From contig OW388297.1 of assembly GCA_936450465.1 (NCBI GenBank), positions 46,886,130-46,950,129 on the forward strand: DNA of 64,000 nucleotides, given 5' to 3'. The notes beneath the pieces are model-generated. The model worked only from the letters and a program-made list of their open reading frames with translations. It did not search any database and was not told where the DNA came from. The position numbers and the translations under genes are program-made. This stretch comes from Gibbula magus. Taxonomy: Eukaryota; Mollusca; Gastropoda; Trochida; Trochidae. Shown here piece by piece: positions 1 through 11,089 of the stretch; within the stretch, counting starts at the first letter, position 1, and every line of letters starts with the position of its first letter.

Positions 1-450
1 GAAGATTTAGTTGTTAAAAGCAAAGCTGTTTTCAGCTGTAAATGAAGTACAGCTCCTCGACGTAACAATATTGTGATTGTTTCTTCAAATTTGATTTTAC
101 CTGAAGACATGAGAAAGTGAAGTATTTCGATAACGAAACGTTGATTCCTATTTTTTCAAATGAAAAATAACCCAAACACTTCAGAATCATTAAGTGAAGA
201 TAGGTTTGGATACATGTTGTATAGTTTATCAGTGCCCCATCTTCTCTAAAACTAACAAGACATAATCACAAATCACAACAACGCTGCGGGTTGTCTTCCT
301 GTAATATTATTAGCTACAAGGATAAAAGTGAAATACTCTTGAAAGCGCTGATAATTATTCCACATGTTATCTTACTTGTTCGTAATAAAAAAATGCAACA
401 AACTTATTCCTAATCTACTACGCTAATTGTACTGGTAGTATTATATACTG
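1..450. other. AT-rich non-coding sequence
   Basis: No ORF, repeat unit or RNA-like structure could be recognised in this stretch. It is AT-rich with scattered stops in all frames. Confidence 0.5.
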
Positions 451-980
451 AAGGCGCTGAAGCACGTCTTTTGCATACTATGTTTTTAAAAATTTGTCAT
501 TAACTATTAAAGTTTAAACATTATATTTTTAATTTAGAGGGTTAAACATCGCATTTCACGACCCGATAAGCCGCATCCATAGAAAACGGTTATCTGTATT
601 GGAAGAAAATGGTGCGACGTATAAAGAGACAGTGGTGAGGAAGTCTTCAGTGAGGGAGGAAGATTTAAAAGTCTCATGCGAATTTGAGAGTTCAGTAAGC
701 AAGATGGTTGACCATTCCATCATTATCAAAACTCTACTTTGAGTGTTTAGGTATCGCAACATCAGATCACTTGAACCATCTTCGAGCGGCCATTTTAATG
801 TGAACATCTTAAAATGGACGCTCGAAGGGAAGTGGACTCGCATTGCTTAACCGAACCATGTAATTCGTTTTGGAACTCCCTTTATTGAATGGGGAGTATC
901 ATTCAGAAATTGATACCGCTTATTTAACTTTTCGTGAGATCACTTTATTTCAGTAGGAAAAATGGCCACATTGCCTTTAA
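451..980 (+). mobile_element. MITE, family A, copy 1 (long subfamily)
   Basis: Begins AAGGCGCTGAAGCACGT and ends near GCCTTTAA, the diverged terminal inverted repeats (TIRs) of a family seen five times here. The interior (CCCGATAAGCCG, TCATGCGAATTTGAGAG, GGCCATTTTAATGTGAACA) is shared with the copies at 20744-21293 (reverse) and 33101-33633. It encodes no transposase; a 95-codon minus-strand frame inside it is repeat sequence, not a gene. The intact copy at 33101 has TTAA on both sides; here the left TTAA has decayed. Confidence 0.75.
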
Positions 981-1794
981 ATTGTATCTACAATACCCGC
1001 GATATTGTTCTTTTTGCATTGCATAAAATAAAAAAAACGCTGTATTTTTGCTAATTTTACAACTTTTGTAAATTATACATTGATATAATATCCACAAAGT
1101 TACACATATGTTATCATTATACTAATCAACAATGTCCTGTTATGCAGCAGAGAAGAAGGTTGAATGGCTAAGAATGTACGCTAGTGTTTACCAAATCGTC
1201 AAATATGAAGTCATCAAAATATAGGCTTCAGTAATACATGCATGTTTCAACTGGATTGTGCTATAATCATGTAATAATATAAATATTATGTGACATAAAT
1301 CAACGTTTATATTTTAAAGGCACTGTAGCACACTTTTTGACAGTATTGTGGACCCTCCAGGACTTATTATGTCTTGCGTACCCCCTAAAGCTTTCTATTA
1401 ATGCAATAAAATAATTACAATTCGCTACAAATAATACAAGGGCGATATTGTACAACTGAAGTTTTATTTCTACATTAATTATTAAACGACAAGTCGAGCA
1501 CCATTCTGATACACACTATATGATGCATTGTAGACTTACTCATCCGAGACTAACAGAGTCATGTCGCCAGCATTAAGTAATAGGCTAAGATTAAGGAATA
1601 TTGCCATCTAATTGGATACCAATATAAATAAAGGTGTTTAAACGCTTCCTGGCTCGCATTTGGTCTTTTTTCTTAATTAGCATGTTTATGACAGTACATC
1701 TTCATGGATGTAAAGACAACACGACGAGTATTGCATATAACATGATTATATCTGGGACTACCTTCTATAGTACAAATTTTTGTACTTTTTCGGG
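981..1794. other. Non-coding sequence
   Basis: Apart from the 31-bp MITE end at 1315-1345, nothing recognisable. AT-rich with no long open frame. Confidence 0.4.
1315..1345 (+). repeat. MITE family A terminal fragment
   Basis: TAAAGGCACTGTAGCACACT matches the left terminus of the MITE at 33101 and the right terminus of copy 1, but no matching interior or second end follows. It is probably a solo end left by deletion. Confidence 0.5.
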
Positions 1795-1870
1795 CCGAGT
1801 CTCTTGCGGGATTCGAACCCACAACCTCAGAGTAAGGCAACTATCGTACAAGAAGAAACGTTTACCCAAC
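1795..1870 (-). repeat. tRNA-derived SINE relic (B box only)
   Basis: On the minus strand GGTTCGAATCCCGC is a near-perfect RNA polymerase III B box, as in tRNA T arms. No A box is visible at the expected distance upstream, and no cloverleaf can be folded, so this is a decayed tRNA-derived SINE rather than a tRNA gene. The plus-strand reading CGIRTHNLRVRQLS across it is a typical translation artefact of such SINEs. Confidence 0.5.
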
Positions 1871-3989
1871 GTATGTTTCTGAAAATAGCAAATATAGTTT
1901 GAAAGTTTAATTATGAAGCTGGGTTTCGTCTGTAAGTAGAATTAATTGTGGAGTAGGAGAGTCCTTTGCGAATGATAACTCCATAGGTTTCGCTTGGACC
2001 CATGCTTGGAAAACAGAGGGAGCCAGTCGATTTACATGTTAATGCAACGTTGCATTAAGTCATTTGAATTTTTTAATTTGAAAATGTGGTCTTATTACGT
2101 GTTTATGTTGAAATATATTTATACTGAAGCTTCCTTGATTATTGGTTTTGAATATTCTTGGTAGAATTACGCTATTTAAACTCATTATTAGAAAAAAATG
2201 TGACAAAGTGTTTTTAAGTTTATATAATTATTCGAAAACGTGTTAATATATCCATTTAAATTACATATTTAATCTACTTCAAAGGTTAGATGAAAATGGG
2301 AAACACTCATTACATTAATGGTGCTATTAAAATTTCGAGTTAGTTCTTGTTACATTTAACTAATTAATTTTATTACTGTTGAATTTGAAATAGATTTAAG
2401 CGATTGTGTTGACATTTCTCATTAAAAGGATTACTTCTTATTATAAATCACTCAAATGATTATTACTCAACAATGATAACAAAAGTTATTTGATATATGT
2501 TAAAATACACTTCGTGTATTTGAGGTCCATTTTTGAGGTTTAAACGTCGTCCATCATCTAATGATGAAGATGTTTATATAATCTGATCCTACAAATCAAA
2601 CAACATTGTGATTAGATGGCTATTTCAGTTACCAATTCTATTAATTTCATTCAAAGCATTTTGTAAAACATGTAATTTTCATATAAACTTTTTTCTCTTT
2701 TGTGAAAATATTTTGGTTTATTTTTTTATGAAGGCTACAATGACAACTAATAATTCATCGTTTTGTTCGACCTTTGGTTTTTGCTAAAATGATGAATTAT
2801 TTGTAGTGTTTATAACGTGAAATTATGATTTATAACTTTTCATTCCCGATTCAAGGAGAGATCAGCATTTGAATATGGGCTTGAAGTGACATTGCGATAT
2901 TCTTTTCAACTTTTCAATAATTTAAAAGCCTCCCAAGGAAGCGTTCAACCTTATTGGTCATTGTTTAATACTGAATGTCGTAATGACAACTGATGGTTTA
3001 ATCATCACATGTGACCTTTTGTCAGAGTTAAAATAAATATTGTGTTGGAAACGCCGATGTAAAGTATTCATTAATAGTTTATATTTTTTTTGCATCATTG
3101 CGTTCCATTAATCTTGTTTGTAAATATAATAACCTTTTGCATTACACATACGACATTTGCTTTGTGAAGAAAATTATTTTGATGTTTTGACGTTGGTGCA
3201 TATTGCATATTGCATATTGCATATTGCATTTAATACTTCTTTTTTTATATCTTTTGATTTAATAATGTTGGTTTATAAATATATAGTGTATTTTCCCCTT
3301 AATGTGCTATCTTTGCTCTGTGTTATGAATAACTGACACTTGATTGTCATTTAATTTGATAATATATAATTGTGGTTAATGTAATTACAAATTAAGATTT
3401 TTCTTTATAAATACATAATCTTTTTTTCATAAAAGTACGACCTCTTCAATTCCTTAGAAATTATTCCAAGAAGGTTATAATTATAACTTTGGTCATAAAA
3501 AACTTTCCATGAGAATGTTTTAATGTTTTGATAGTTTATGATTGCAATGTAAAGACTAATAAATCAATGGATCTCTGTTTGTTGTTTAATTATGAAATTT
3601 AAAAAATCAACATGTATTTATATTATAATTATCATTATGTTACATGTTTGCTAAATTGTTAATACCCACCTACATACGTAATGGGCGACATCGTTTACTT
3701 GGCTACATCTTTTTAAAAAGAATCTCATAGCGTTTTCTTCTGTATTGTAGATTAGCTATGAAATATAGTTCCGAAAACAATTATATTGATTAAATTTCAT
3801 AGCAGAAATATATGAACGAATTACTATTTCAAAAGAATATAGTCCAAACGAGAGTGACCTGAAGACCAATGTCAGGAGTTGAGATACAATCGGCAACTGA
3901 TGTTTTGACAAAGCGATATGCAAACAATCAAAACCGTTTGACACAACACAATAACACAACGGTTAGTTCTAGTTATGGTTGCAAACACT
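1871..3989. other. AT-rich non-coding sequence
   Basis: No gene evidence. It contains a small imperfect inverted repeat around 2744-2812 (arms resembling CTAATAATTCATCGTTTT) and a 7-bp microsatellite at 3198-3229. Otherwise nothing recognised. Confidence 0.4.
3198..3229. repeat. Microsatellite (GCATATT)n
   Basis: About four and a half perfect copies of GCATATT. Confidence 0.9.
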
Positions 3990-4432
3990 CAGGTACAAAA
4001 TGTCTTAACTAGTGTTGAAGGTTATTTATAAGGCTTTTGAAATCTTCCATCGTGACCAAATGTCCAAACTAATATGAAATATGTGAGGCTTTTCCGTGAC
4101 CAAATGTTCTAACTTGTGTTAAACATTTGAGGTTTTTGTAAGCTTCCATAACCAAATATTCTTATTAGTGCTAAACATATGAGGCTTGTGTAAGCTTCCT
4201 TGACCAAATGTTCTTACTGATGTTAGATATGTCAGGCCAGTATAAGCTTCCGTGACTAAATAGTTTAACTTGTGTTAAACATGTCAGGCTTTTGTAAGCT
4301 TCAATGACCAAATGTTCTAACTTGTGTTAAACATGTGAGGTTTTTGTAAGCTTCCGTGATCGAATGTTCTAACTTGTGTTAAATATGTCAGGTTTTTGTA
4401 AGCTTCAATGACCAAATGTTCTAACTGGTGTT
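3990..4432. repeat. 52-bp minisatellite, left part
   Basis: About eight diverged units of roughly 52 bp with core segments TAACTNGTGTTAAACATG, TGAGGCTTTTGTAAGCTTCC and GTGACCAAATGTTC. For example, ACCAAAT recurs at 4098, 4151 and 4203. The same array resumes at 6792, so it was split by the LINE insertion. Confidence 0.9.
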
Positions 4433-5395
4433 GCTATGTCTCTAAGATCAATTCCAGAACACCTATCAGCAAAGTCTGGAATATGATTAGTAGAATTAAA
4501 GGCAAAGGTTCCAAATCTACAATAAAACATCTTAAGGTCAATGATGACCTTCTTACATCAAAATCTGACATTGCCAATAAGTTGGCTGAAACAATCTCTA
4601 AAAATTCTTCATCTGCAAATTATGTCCCTGCTTTCCAAAAGTACCAAAAGGTACAGGAAAAACGACCACTTAATTTCAAATCTGACAATGGAGAAGATTA
4701 TAATGAACACTTCTCCTTGTCAGAGCTCAAAACTGCACTTTCTAAAGCCGATGATACAGCAACCGGCCCTGATGAAATCCATTATCAGCTTTTAAAACAT
4801 TTACCGGAACCTTGCCTTGAGGTTCTACTTCAGGTATTCAATCATATATGGGAAACGGGTGAATTTCCATCTTGTTGGCACAATGCTACTATTGTGCCAA
4901 TCCCAAAACCTGGGAAGGATCATACAGATCCTTCCAACTACCGTCCTATAGCCTTAACAAGTTGTGTATGTAAAACTATGGAACGGATGATCAATGATCG
5001 TCTAGTTTGGTACTTGGAAACTAATAAATTATTAACTGATATTCAATGTGGTTTCCGCAAACAACGTAGTACCACTGATCATCTTGTTAGTTTAGAATCA
5101 TTTATTCGTGATGCATTTATTAACAAACAACATGCTGTGTCTATCTTTTTCGACTTAGAAAAAGCTTACGACACTACATGGAAGCATGGTATCCTAAAAG
5201 ATTTATTTGAATTTGGCTTGCGCGGTCGTATGCCTCAATTTATTTCCAATTTTTTACATGATCGCAAATTTAAAGTGCGTTTCTGATTTCTTTGATCAAG
5301 AAATGGGTGTCCCACAAGGTAGCATTTTATCTGTCACATTATTTAGCATTAAAATCAACAGCTTGGCTAAAGTCTTAAATGACCATACAGATTGT
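4433..5395 (+). pseudogene. LINE reverse transcriptase, broken
   Basis: The frame in phase with position 4408 runs to a stop at 5284-5286; its first eight codons come from the minisatellite, so the real element begins near 4433. Visible RT landmarks: NYRPIALTS (fingers/motif 1), CGFRKQRSTTDHL, and motif A FFDLEKAYD with its catalytic Asp at 5152-5154. The next motif, GVPQGSILS (5306-5332), is one frame over, so there is a small frameshift near 5281. Sequence then jumps after KINSLAKVL directly into downstream linker sequence. The YxDD box (motif C) and the thumb are absent, so the enzyme cannot be active. Confidence 0.9.
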
Positions 5396-6591
5396 TCAGA
5401 ACCTTCAGAACTTCGCCTGTTGAAAGCCTTTACGTTGAAGCTGATGAGCCATCTCTTGAAGATCGTCGCATCAAACTATCTCTTCAATATATAACTAAAC
5501 TTAAATCAAACCCTTCCAATCCTGCATACAACTGCGTATTCAATCCAGAATGCCAGCAGTTGTATAATTCAAAACCTAAAGCAATTCCACCACTCGATAT
5601 CAGACTTCAACAACATGTTGATGATTCAGATATCGACCTAACAACAATAGCAGAGCATGATCTGCTTGCCGCTCCGCCATGGCAGTTGGTCAGGCCCCGT
5701 GTAAACCTTTCTCCATCTACTCATAAAAAAGCAAATACAGACCAATAAATATTTCAACAGGCATTTTTTGAACTACGTGATTTTTTCGCAGATTATAAAC
5801 CAATTTACACTGACGGTTCTAAGGATGGACCCACAGTTGCAGCAGCAACTGTGACTCCTTCAACAACATATGCTTCAAGGCTGCATGATGGCAGCAGCAT
5901 CTTTACTGCAGAAGCTAAGGCCATCCTTAAGGCCGTCCATCACATTAAAAACTCAACTCCCAATAATTACATTATTTTTTCCGATTCACTTTCTTGCCTA
6001 CAAGCAATTAAAAACTGTAAGAGTGATCAACCAATTATCAGGGATATATTATTACTTCATATTTCTTGTCTCCAATGCGACATCGTCTTCTGCTGGCTTC
6101 CTAGCATTATGGGTATAAGAGGTAATAACAAAGCTGACTCGGTAGCTAAATCAGCATTAAACCTCAAACATATTTCTCACACTAAAGTTCCATATACGGA
6201 TTCTAAACCTGCTATTAAATCTTACATTAAACAACGTTGGAAATCCCAATGGGACCAACAACATCATAACAAACTTCACACTATTCAACCTCATTTAAGT
6301 TACAAATCTCTATCATCTTTTACCCAGCAGGAAGCTTGTGTCCTACGACGATGTCGTATTGGACACTCTCATTTTACACACTCATATCTTTTAAAAGGGG
6401 AAGATCCCCCGGTATGTATACCCTGTCAGTGTCCTCTCACAATCAAATACATTCTATGTGAGTGTTGGGACACTGCACATATCAGGGAAACTTTTTATCG
6501 GCTTCTATTTCAATCAATCAAGTTTTTACTCATTTCGGTGAGCATCGTGTTTTAGATTTTTTAAAGGCTATACACCTTATTGACAAATTGT
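5396..6591 (+). pseudogene. LINE RNase H and C-terminal region
   Basis: Returns to the same frame as the first RT part. A linker (SPVESLYVEADEPSL) leads to one in-frame TAA at 5746-5748. The RNase H domain follows: YTDGSK (Asp at 5812-5814), FTAEAKAI (Glu), FSDSLSCL (Asp) and NNKADSVAK (Asp). All four carboxylates of the DEDD centre are still present. A C-terminal zinc-knuckle-like stretch with CIPCQCP and CECWD follows. A small frameshift near 6525 moves the natural end (FLKAIHLIDKL, stop about 6590) out of frame. Confidence 0.85.
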
Positions 6592-6791
6592 AAATTTTAA
6601 CTTTTCATTATCAGCTTTTATTCAACTTGTGATAATACGCTGATGTTTTTGCGGCCTTCGTGCCGTGTTCTGTTTTTCAATTGCAATTTTCTTTTTTAAA
6701 TTAGGCAAATAAATTAAATATCTCGCCGCTAATGGCTGCAATACTGCCGAAGCGGCGTTAAACAATAACTCACTCACTCACTCACTCTATA

Positions 6792-7345
6792 TAACTGGTG
6801 TTAAACATGTGAGGTTTTTATAACCTTGCGTGACATAGTGTTCTAACTGGTGTTAAACATGTGAGGCTTGTGTAAGCTTCCGTGACCAAGTGTTCTAACT
6901 AGTGCTAAACATATGAGGCTTTTGTAAGCTTCCGTGACCAAATGTTCTAACTAGTGTTGATGGTTAATTATAAGGCGTGTGTAAGCTTCCTTGACTAAAT
7001 ATTCTAACTTGTGCTAAACATGTCAGTCTATTGTAAGCTTCCTAGAAGAAATGATCTAACTAGTGATTATTTTTGTGAAACTTTTGATATATTTTGTGAC
7101 CAAATGTTTTAAGAAGTGAAGATCGCTATTTGTAAGGTTCTTGTAAGATTCGGTGACTAAATATTCCAATTAGTGTTGAACTTGTGGGGCTTGTATAAGA
7201 TTCCATGACCTCATGTTCTATCTTGTGAGGCATTTGTAAGCTTCTAATTAGTGTTAAAATTTTGAAGCTTTTGTATGCTTCAATGACCTGATATTATAAT
7301 TAGTGTTGAACTTATAAGGTGTTTGTTTGTAAGCTTCCGTGATAA
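6792..7345. repeat. 52-bp minisatellite, right part
   Basis: Continuation of the array at 3990-4432: about ten units such as AACTAGTGCTAAACATATGA followed by GGCTTTTGTAAGCTTCCGTG. Units become increasingly diverged towards 7345. Confidence 0.9.
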
Positions 7346-7364
7346 AATATTCTTGAACATTCTT

Positions 7365-7468
7365 GAGCCTAGATTTCCGAAGCTCTCTTAGCGTTAAGAT
7401 TGTCGTAAGCCAATTTTAATGAATGGTAGCACTATTAGCACTAATAGAGCTTCGAATATCTAGGCTCT
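7365..7468. mobile_element. Small foldback/MITE-like palindrome
   Basis: About 104 bp with imperfect inverted arms: GAGCCTAGATTTCCGAAGCT at the left and, reversed, GAGCCTAGATATTCGAAGCT at the right, with further matching of CTCTTAG and CTATTAG. The loop is about 50 bp. No target duplication was found. Confidence 0.55.
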
Positions 7469-7503
7469 GATCTCTTACTTTTTATTTTTACTTGTGAGGC
7501 CTT

Positions 7504-7716
7504 TTAAAGCTTCAGCGCCACAGGTTTTGCTATAAGATCGATTATTAGCTTTGAGTAACGGATGATGCCCAATAAGCTCCGGTTCAGCATGTTCCATTCC
7601 ACAAGTAGAGCTCCTTCATTGGCTTCGATAAATACAGGAATGTCTGTAAAGTACCATTGATAAACATGTCCTGCTCCGCCAGTAGCTACCATCGACATAG
7701 TACAACTAGTCATGTT
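7504..7716 (-). CDS. Possible 3' exon, unknown protein
   Basis: A minus-strand open frame of 70 codons ending at a stop at 7504-7506. It can be entered through a candidate splice acceptor ATTCACAG ahead of position 7716, which leaves it in phase 0. The reading includes GHVYQWYFTDIPVFIEANEG and LLVEWNMLNRSLLG, with less biased composition than nearby junk. I recognise no family. It lies downstream of the stop of the Cys-rich gene, so it would belong to another transcript, an alternative splice form, or be chance. Confidence 0.25.
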   Translation of the reverse strand, partial: NMTSCTMSMVATGGAGHVYQWYFTDIPVFIEANEGALLVEWNMLNRSLLGIIRYSKLIIDLIAKPVALKL

Positions 7717-8128
7717 CTGTGAATCATTCCTTAACCAAACACTTTCGTAAAATACAAACAATCAATAACAACGTATGTTGGACATCTGCCGTGTATTTGC
7801 ATAATATACAGAAAATCAGTTGGGTAAATGTACAAAGGGAAAGTTTCAAAAACAGTTTTCAATGCTAGAATGTATGCTATGTACTTCACAATATTAACAA
7901 ATGGTAAAACAGTCAGTAACATTGTGAGTGAGAGCCTGTAAAATCCAGTTTGATAAACAGCTGAGAACGAGGGCACATGGACGCGAAAAGGTTAATTGTC
8001 GCTACGTTCATCTCAATATCCTATCTTATGAAGGGTTATTACCTACAGTACTTGACCTCTTATAGTTAACGTTCACTGATTGTCTGAAGAAGTTTGCTGC
8101 TGTATGTAACAAGGGAATGGTGTCCATT

Positions 8129-8340
8129 TCAGCCCTCGTTTGGCCAGCGGTTGATCTTGTTGTAGCCTCCATATGAATCTATGACGTCATTTTCACTGCG
8201 CATGCCCACGCTTGTGGTGCATCGGTAGGACATGTATCTGTCTTCCGGTTTGCCGCACATGTGGTAGATGCCATAGCGGTGACCTCTGACCTCCCGACAG
8301 CAGAGGTCAAGACACTCTAAGCTGTCCTTGCATGGGCGAC
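8129..8340 (-). CDS. Terminal exon of a cysteine-rich, colipase/Dickkopf-like secreted protein
   Basis: Acceptor TTCTTCTGATGACAG lies just above 8340 and the exon ends with TGA at 8129-8131 (69 full codons plus the last two bases of a split Gly codon). The reading starts RPCKDSLECLDLCC and continues to HMCGKPEDRYMSYRCTTS. The spacing C-x5-C-x3-CC-x13-C resembles the first finger of colipase and the second Cys-rich domain of Dickkopf proteins; this is a resemblance of spacing recalled from the families, not a search result. The exon needs one base from the previous exon, and the donor at 19170 supplies exactly that (G|GT). The C-terminal ~30 residues are polar and Cys-free. No signal peptide exon was found, and the first coding exon may lie beyond the window or be too short to see. 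Confidence 0.6.
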
Positions 8341-8465
8341 CTGTCATCAGAAGAATAACCAGGATTATTTAATGATGTGAGCAGTATGTGTCTATTATTC
8401 AGATCGTCGCATCTACCCTTCTCGCAATTTGAAAACGAAAACCATTTCAATGATATTTTGGGTAT

Positions 8466-8655
8466 AACACCGTTATAGATAAAGTCAATGTTTAGGTGTA
8501 GGTTCTAATATCATTATGAATATACAGTAGTAAACGTTTCGGAGAACGTTACAACAAAGACATCGAGTGAGTCAACGTTTTTGAGAACGTAATAACGAAG
8601 TATTAACAACCTTTATCAAGTCAGTCAATGTTTATGAAACACAATGGATGTACCT
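8466..8655. repeat. 41-bp minisatellite, left (diverged) part
   Basis: Degenerate units carrying GTCAATGTTTA, GAGTGAGTCAACGTTT and ACAACCTTTATCAAGTCAGT, related to the cleaner array at 9508-9735. The array is interrupted by the transposon at 8660-9503. Confidence 0.7.
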
Positions 8656-8659
8656 TTAA

Positions 8660-9503
8660 AGAGCCATCAAGGATGTTAGTGTTTACATTTTTTGGAAAAT
8701 ATACTTATAACGTCATTCGCCAGAGAAATCTTTTATCTACAACATGGCATATGTTAAATAATTTTCATATCACGACAATGTATTGCAATTTGGTTTCAAA
8801 GAGAAGTACCACTGCGACTAGCGCGCGCTAAGGGTATCTGACGTCATATATACAGAATCCCCCTTTTTGCGTAATACGTACTACACAAACAGTTAGCGCT
8901 TCCGAAGCGTGAAGGCTCGTCTCTAGCGCAAGTCGCCATAACAACCCATGTGCTGCACGTGCTGCACGTGTCTCTCTTGCAAGTTACCCTTGTCACACAT
9001 TACTGAATGTGACGATTGCTTTACAAACAATGTTTCTAAATGTCCTGAGAATATACACATTATTTGTTGTTTAATGTACTTTTTTTATTTTTAGATAAGA
9101 CCAGCAAATTATGATTTTTTTTTACTCTCATTAATTATAAAATTCAAGAAAAATACCTAGTTGGGTAAAGCAATTATTCCAATATCTGTAGCAAATACAT
9201 AATTAAATGAAATGGTAAATAAATAACCGCCAAAAAATTATATATTTCGATTTCTTTCATTGCTTATATTTTTTGTTATTCTTTCGTGTCTTTGTGTACT
9301 GTGTGTGAGCTAGACCATAATGCTTTGCGCTTGAAAATAATAGACTGGATCTATATTTAGACTGGAAAACACCTTTACTAATTAATGCAATTTCTCGGCT
9401 TATTTTAAGTTGGAAAAATTAGGGGAAAATTAAGTGTATTTATTTCACGGAGATAGATTTTTGAATTTTTTTCGATATGTTCATCAACATCCTTGATGGC
9501 TCT
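8660..9503. mobile_element. Non-autonomous DNA transposon with TTAA target duplication
   Basis: Starts AGAGCCATCAAGGATGTT and ends with the exact reverse complement, AACATCCTTGATGGCTCT: an 18-bp perfect TIR pair. TTAA is present at 8656-8659 and 9504-9507, and minisatellite sequence lies on both sides. The 844-bp interior is AT-rich with a GC-richer island (about 8815-9000) holding GCTGCACGTGCTGCACGTG, and has no transposase. TTAA targeting is known for piggyBac and Kolobok groups; superfamily not assigned. Confidence 0.85.
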
Positions 9504-9507
9504 TTAA

Positions 9508-9735
9508 CAACGTTATCAAGCCAGTCAACGTTTTTGGAAGGTGCTAACAACGTTATCAAGCCGGCCAAAGTTTTTGTGTAGGTAAATACTACAAGCCAGT
9601 CAAAGTTTAGACGAAGGAATTAATGACGCTTTCAAGCCAGTCAACGTTTAGACGAAAGGATTAACAACGTTATCAAGCCAGTCAACGTTTAGACGAAAGG
9701 ATTAACAACGTTATCAAGCCAGTCAATGTTGTTGG
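9508..9735. repeat. 41-bp minisatellite, right part
   Basis: About five units built from AACAACGTTATCAAGCCAGT followed by CAACGTTTAGACGAAAGGATT; the last two are almost identical. Confidence 0.9.
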
Positions 9736-10699
9736 CACTTTCACTGAAAGTCAGTTCTTGAAACACAGTTATCAACCAGGAGAAGATGTTACTCCTTCAA
9801 TTTACGTCGTGAAAGCATTTTATCGTTAAAAATCTTAATCAAAATAGATAATTAACATTCAATAGTAATATGTTGGGGAAATTTGGTCAGATTAAAAAAA
9901 AACCCATTTCCTTCCTAACCATCACTTGACTATCAATCAGTAGCATGCCAGTGTGACATTTCTTTAATATAACGAAACACTATTTTAAAGCTACATTGTT
10001 TCCATGGCAACGACACAAATGAAGATCATAGTTCGCACATCAATGAAATGAACAAGCACGGAGGAAGCACGAACGGTGACTCAAATTGCTGGATAAAAAA
10101 AAAATTAATTTCAAGGAACTGTCATCAGAAAGAAGAAGTTTACTTTAGTGTCTTTTATACTCCCGACAGCTATTTATTTATGACATGTAATCAAGAGTAT
10201 AAATGATATTTGACCATACAATGTTATCGTTTCATGTAAAAATATTCTGTTAACCATGTTCGATTTTTCATCACGACGGTACAAAGTTCAAACCGCTAAT
10301 ATACGTCACGAAATGTTAGGTTAATAGGCCGTCCAAATTTACCCAACAGGAATTCGAAAAGAAACGGAAGGACGTCCTTTTGATCGTAATTGATTTAATG
10401 TCTATGATAAATAACTGGTAAATGGATCGTAATGACTGGGTTTCCGCTCATGATGGAGGCGATAGGTCTTTAATTGCGGTTTGCGCCCAGAGTGATCAAG
10501 AACGAAACATGCGCACTTTATCTAGCGCAGCAGAGATAGATCACTAGTTCTGTAATGAATGCTTTGGGGATAGACACGCGAACGTCTGTTGTCTTCTTTG
10601 AAAAACAAAACAAATTAAAAAAAACTATATTTGTAGGCTTATTAATGCGATATGATTACATGATGGGAGTTGTTGCTTTCTTGCTTGGCACTCAGCATT
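9736..10699. other. Non-coding sequence
   Basis: No supported gene or repeat. Mixed AT-rich sequence. Confidence 0.4.
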
Positions 10700-10815
10700 A
10701 TAAGGATAGAACAACGTTTGAACTGGCTCTGCACTGTAGCTGCCGGGTGCCAAGGGCACACAAAGAATTTTCAAATTTACATTTACATTGAGGACAATAA
10801 AGTGTTATTATTATT
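10700..10815 (+). repeat. Probable LINE 3' end
   Basis: Ends TGAGGACAATAAAGTG followed by (TTA)n, the type of 3' UTR and simple tail seen on LINEs in many animals. No upstream reverse transcriptase was found, so this is a strongly truncated copy if the call is right. Confidence 0.45.
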
Positions 10816-11089
10816 ATGAACAAGATAATAAAATGGAAAACGATATGCCTCACCTGCTTTCTTGTAGGGAGTCATAAACCTGGAGAGTTTCTTCACGTTC
10901 TGACACGTGCTCCCTGTCATCTTCTTACCTGTAAGGGAAAATGCAAATTTTATACCACCTGTCTGTCAACGAAACAGTTTACTGTAAACTTAAAGAGCAA
11001 ATCGCCTGATCACATACAAGAAATCACCATCAATTCACACCAAGATACACCCAATATGACAAATCAAGATATACCGTACCAGGTCGAAT

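Larger units (their letters stand above)
4433..6791 (+). mobile_element. 5'-truncated LINE (I/Nimb-type) inserted in minisatellite
   Basis: A non-LTR retrotransposon with reverse transcriptase followed by RNase H, a domain order known in the I group (I, Nimb and relatives). The upstream endonuclease region is missing, as expected for 5' truncation. The 3' UTR starts after 6591 and ends CGGCGTTAAACAATAACTC followed by an (ACTC)n tail to about 6789. TAACTGGTGTT occurs at 4422-4432 and again at 6792-6802, which fits an 11-bp target-site duplication, although the minisatellite unit itself can contain this string. The copy is dead: a frameshift near 5281, an internal deletion near 5395 removing the YxDD motif, one in-frame stop (5746-5748) and a late frameshift near 6525. 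Confidence 0.9.

Noticed and set aside
556..843. 95-codon minus-strand ORF
   Set aside because: Lies wholly inside MITE family A; the equivalent region in other copies is not open.
3990..7345. LTRs flanking the reverse transcriptase
   Set aside because: The flanking repeats are many 52-bp minisatellite units, not two long terminal repeats, and the element has a LINE-type tail.
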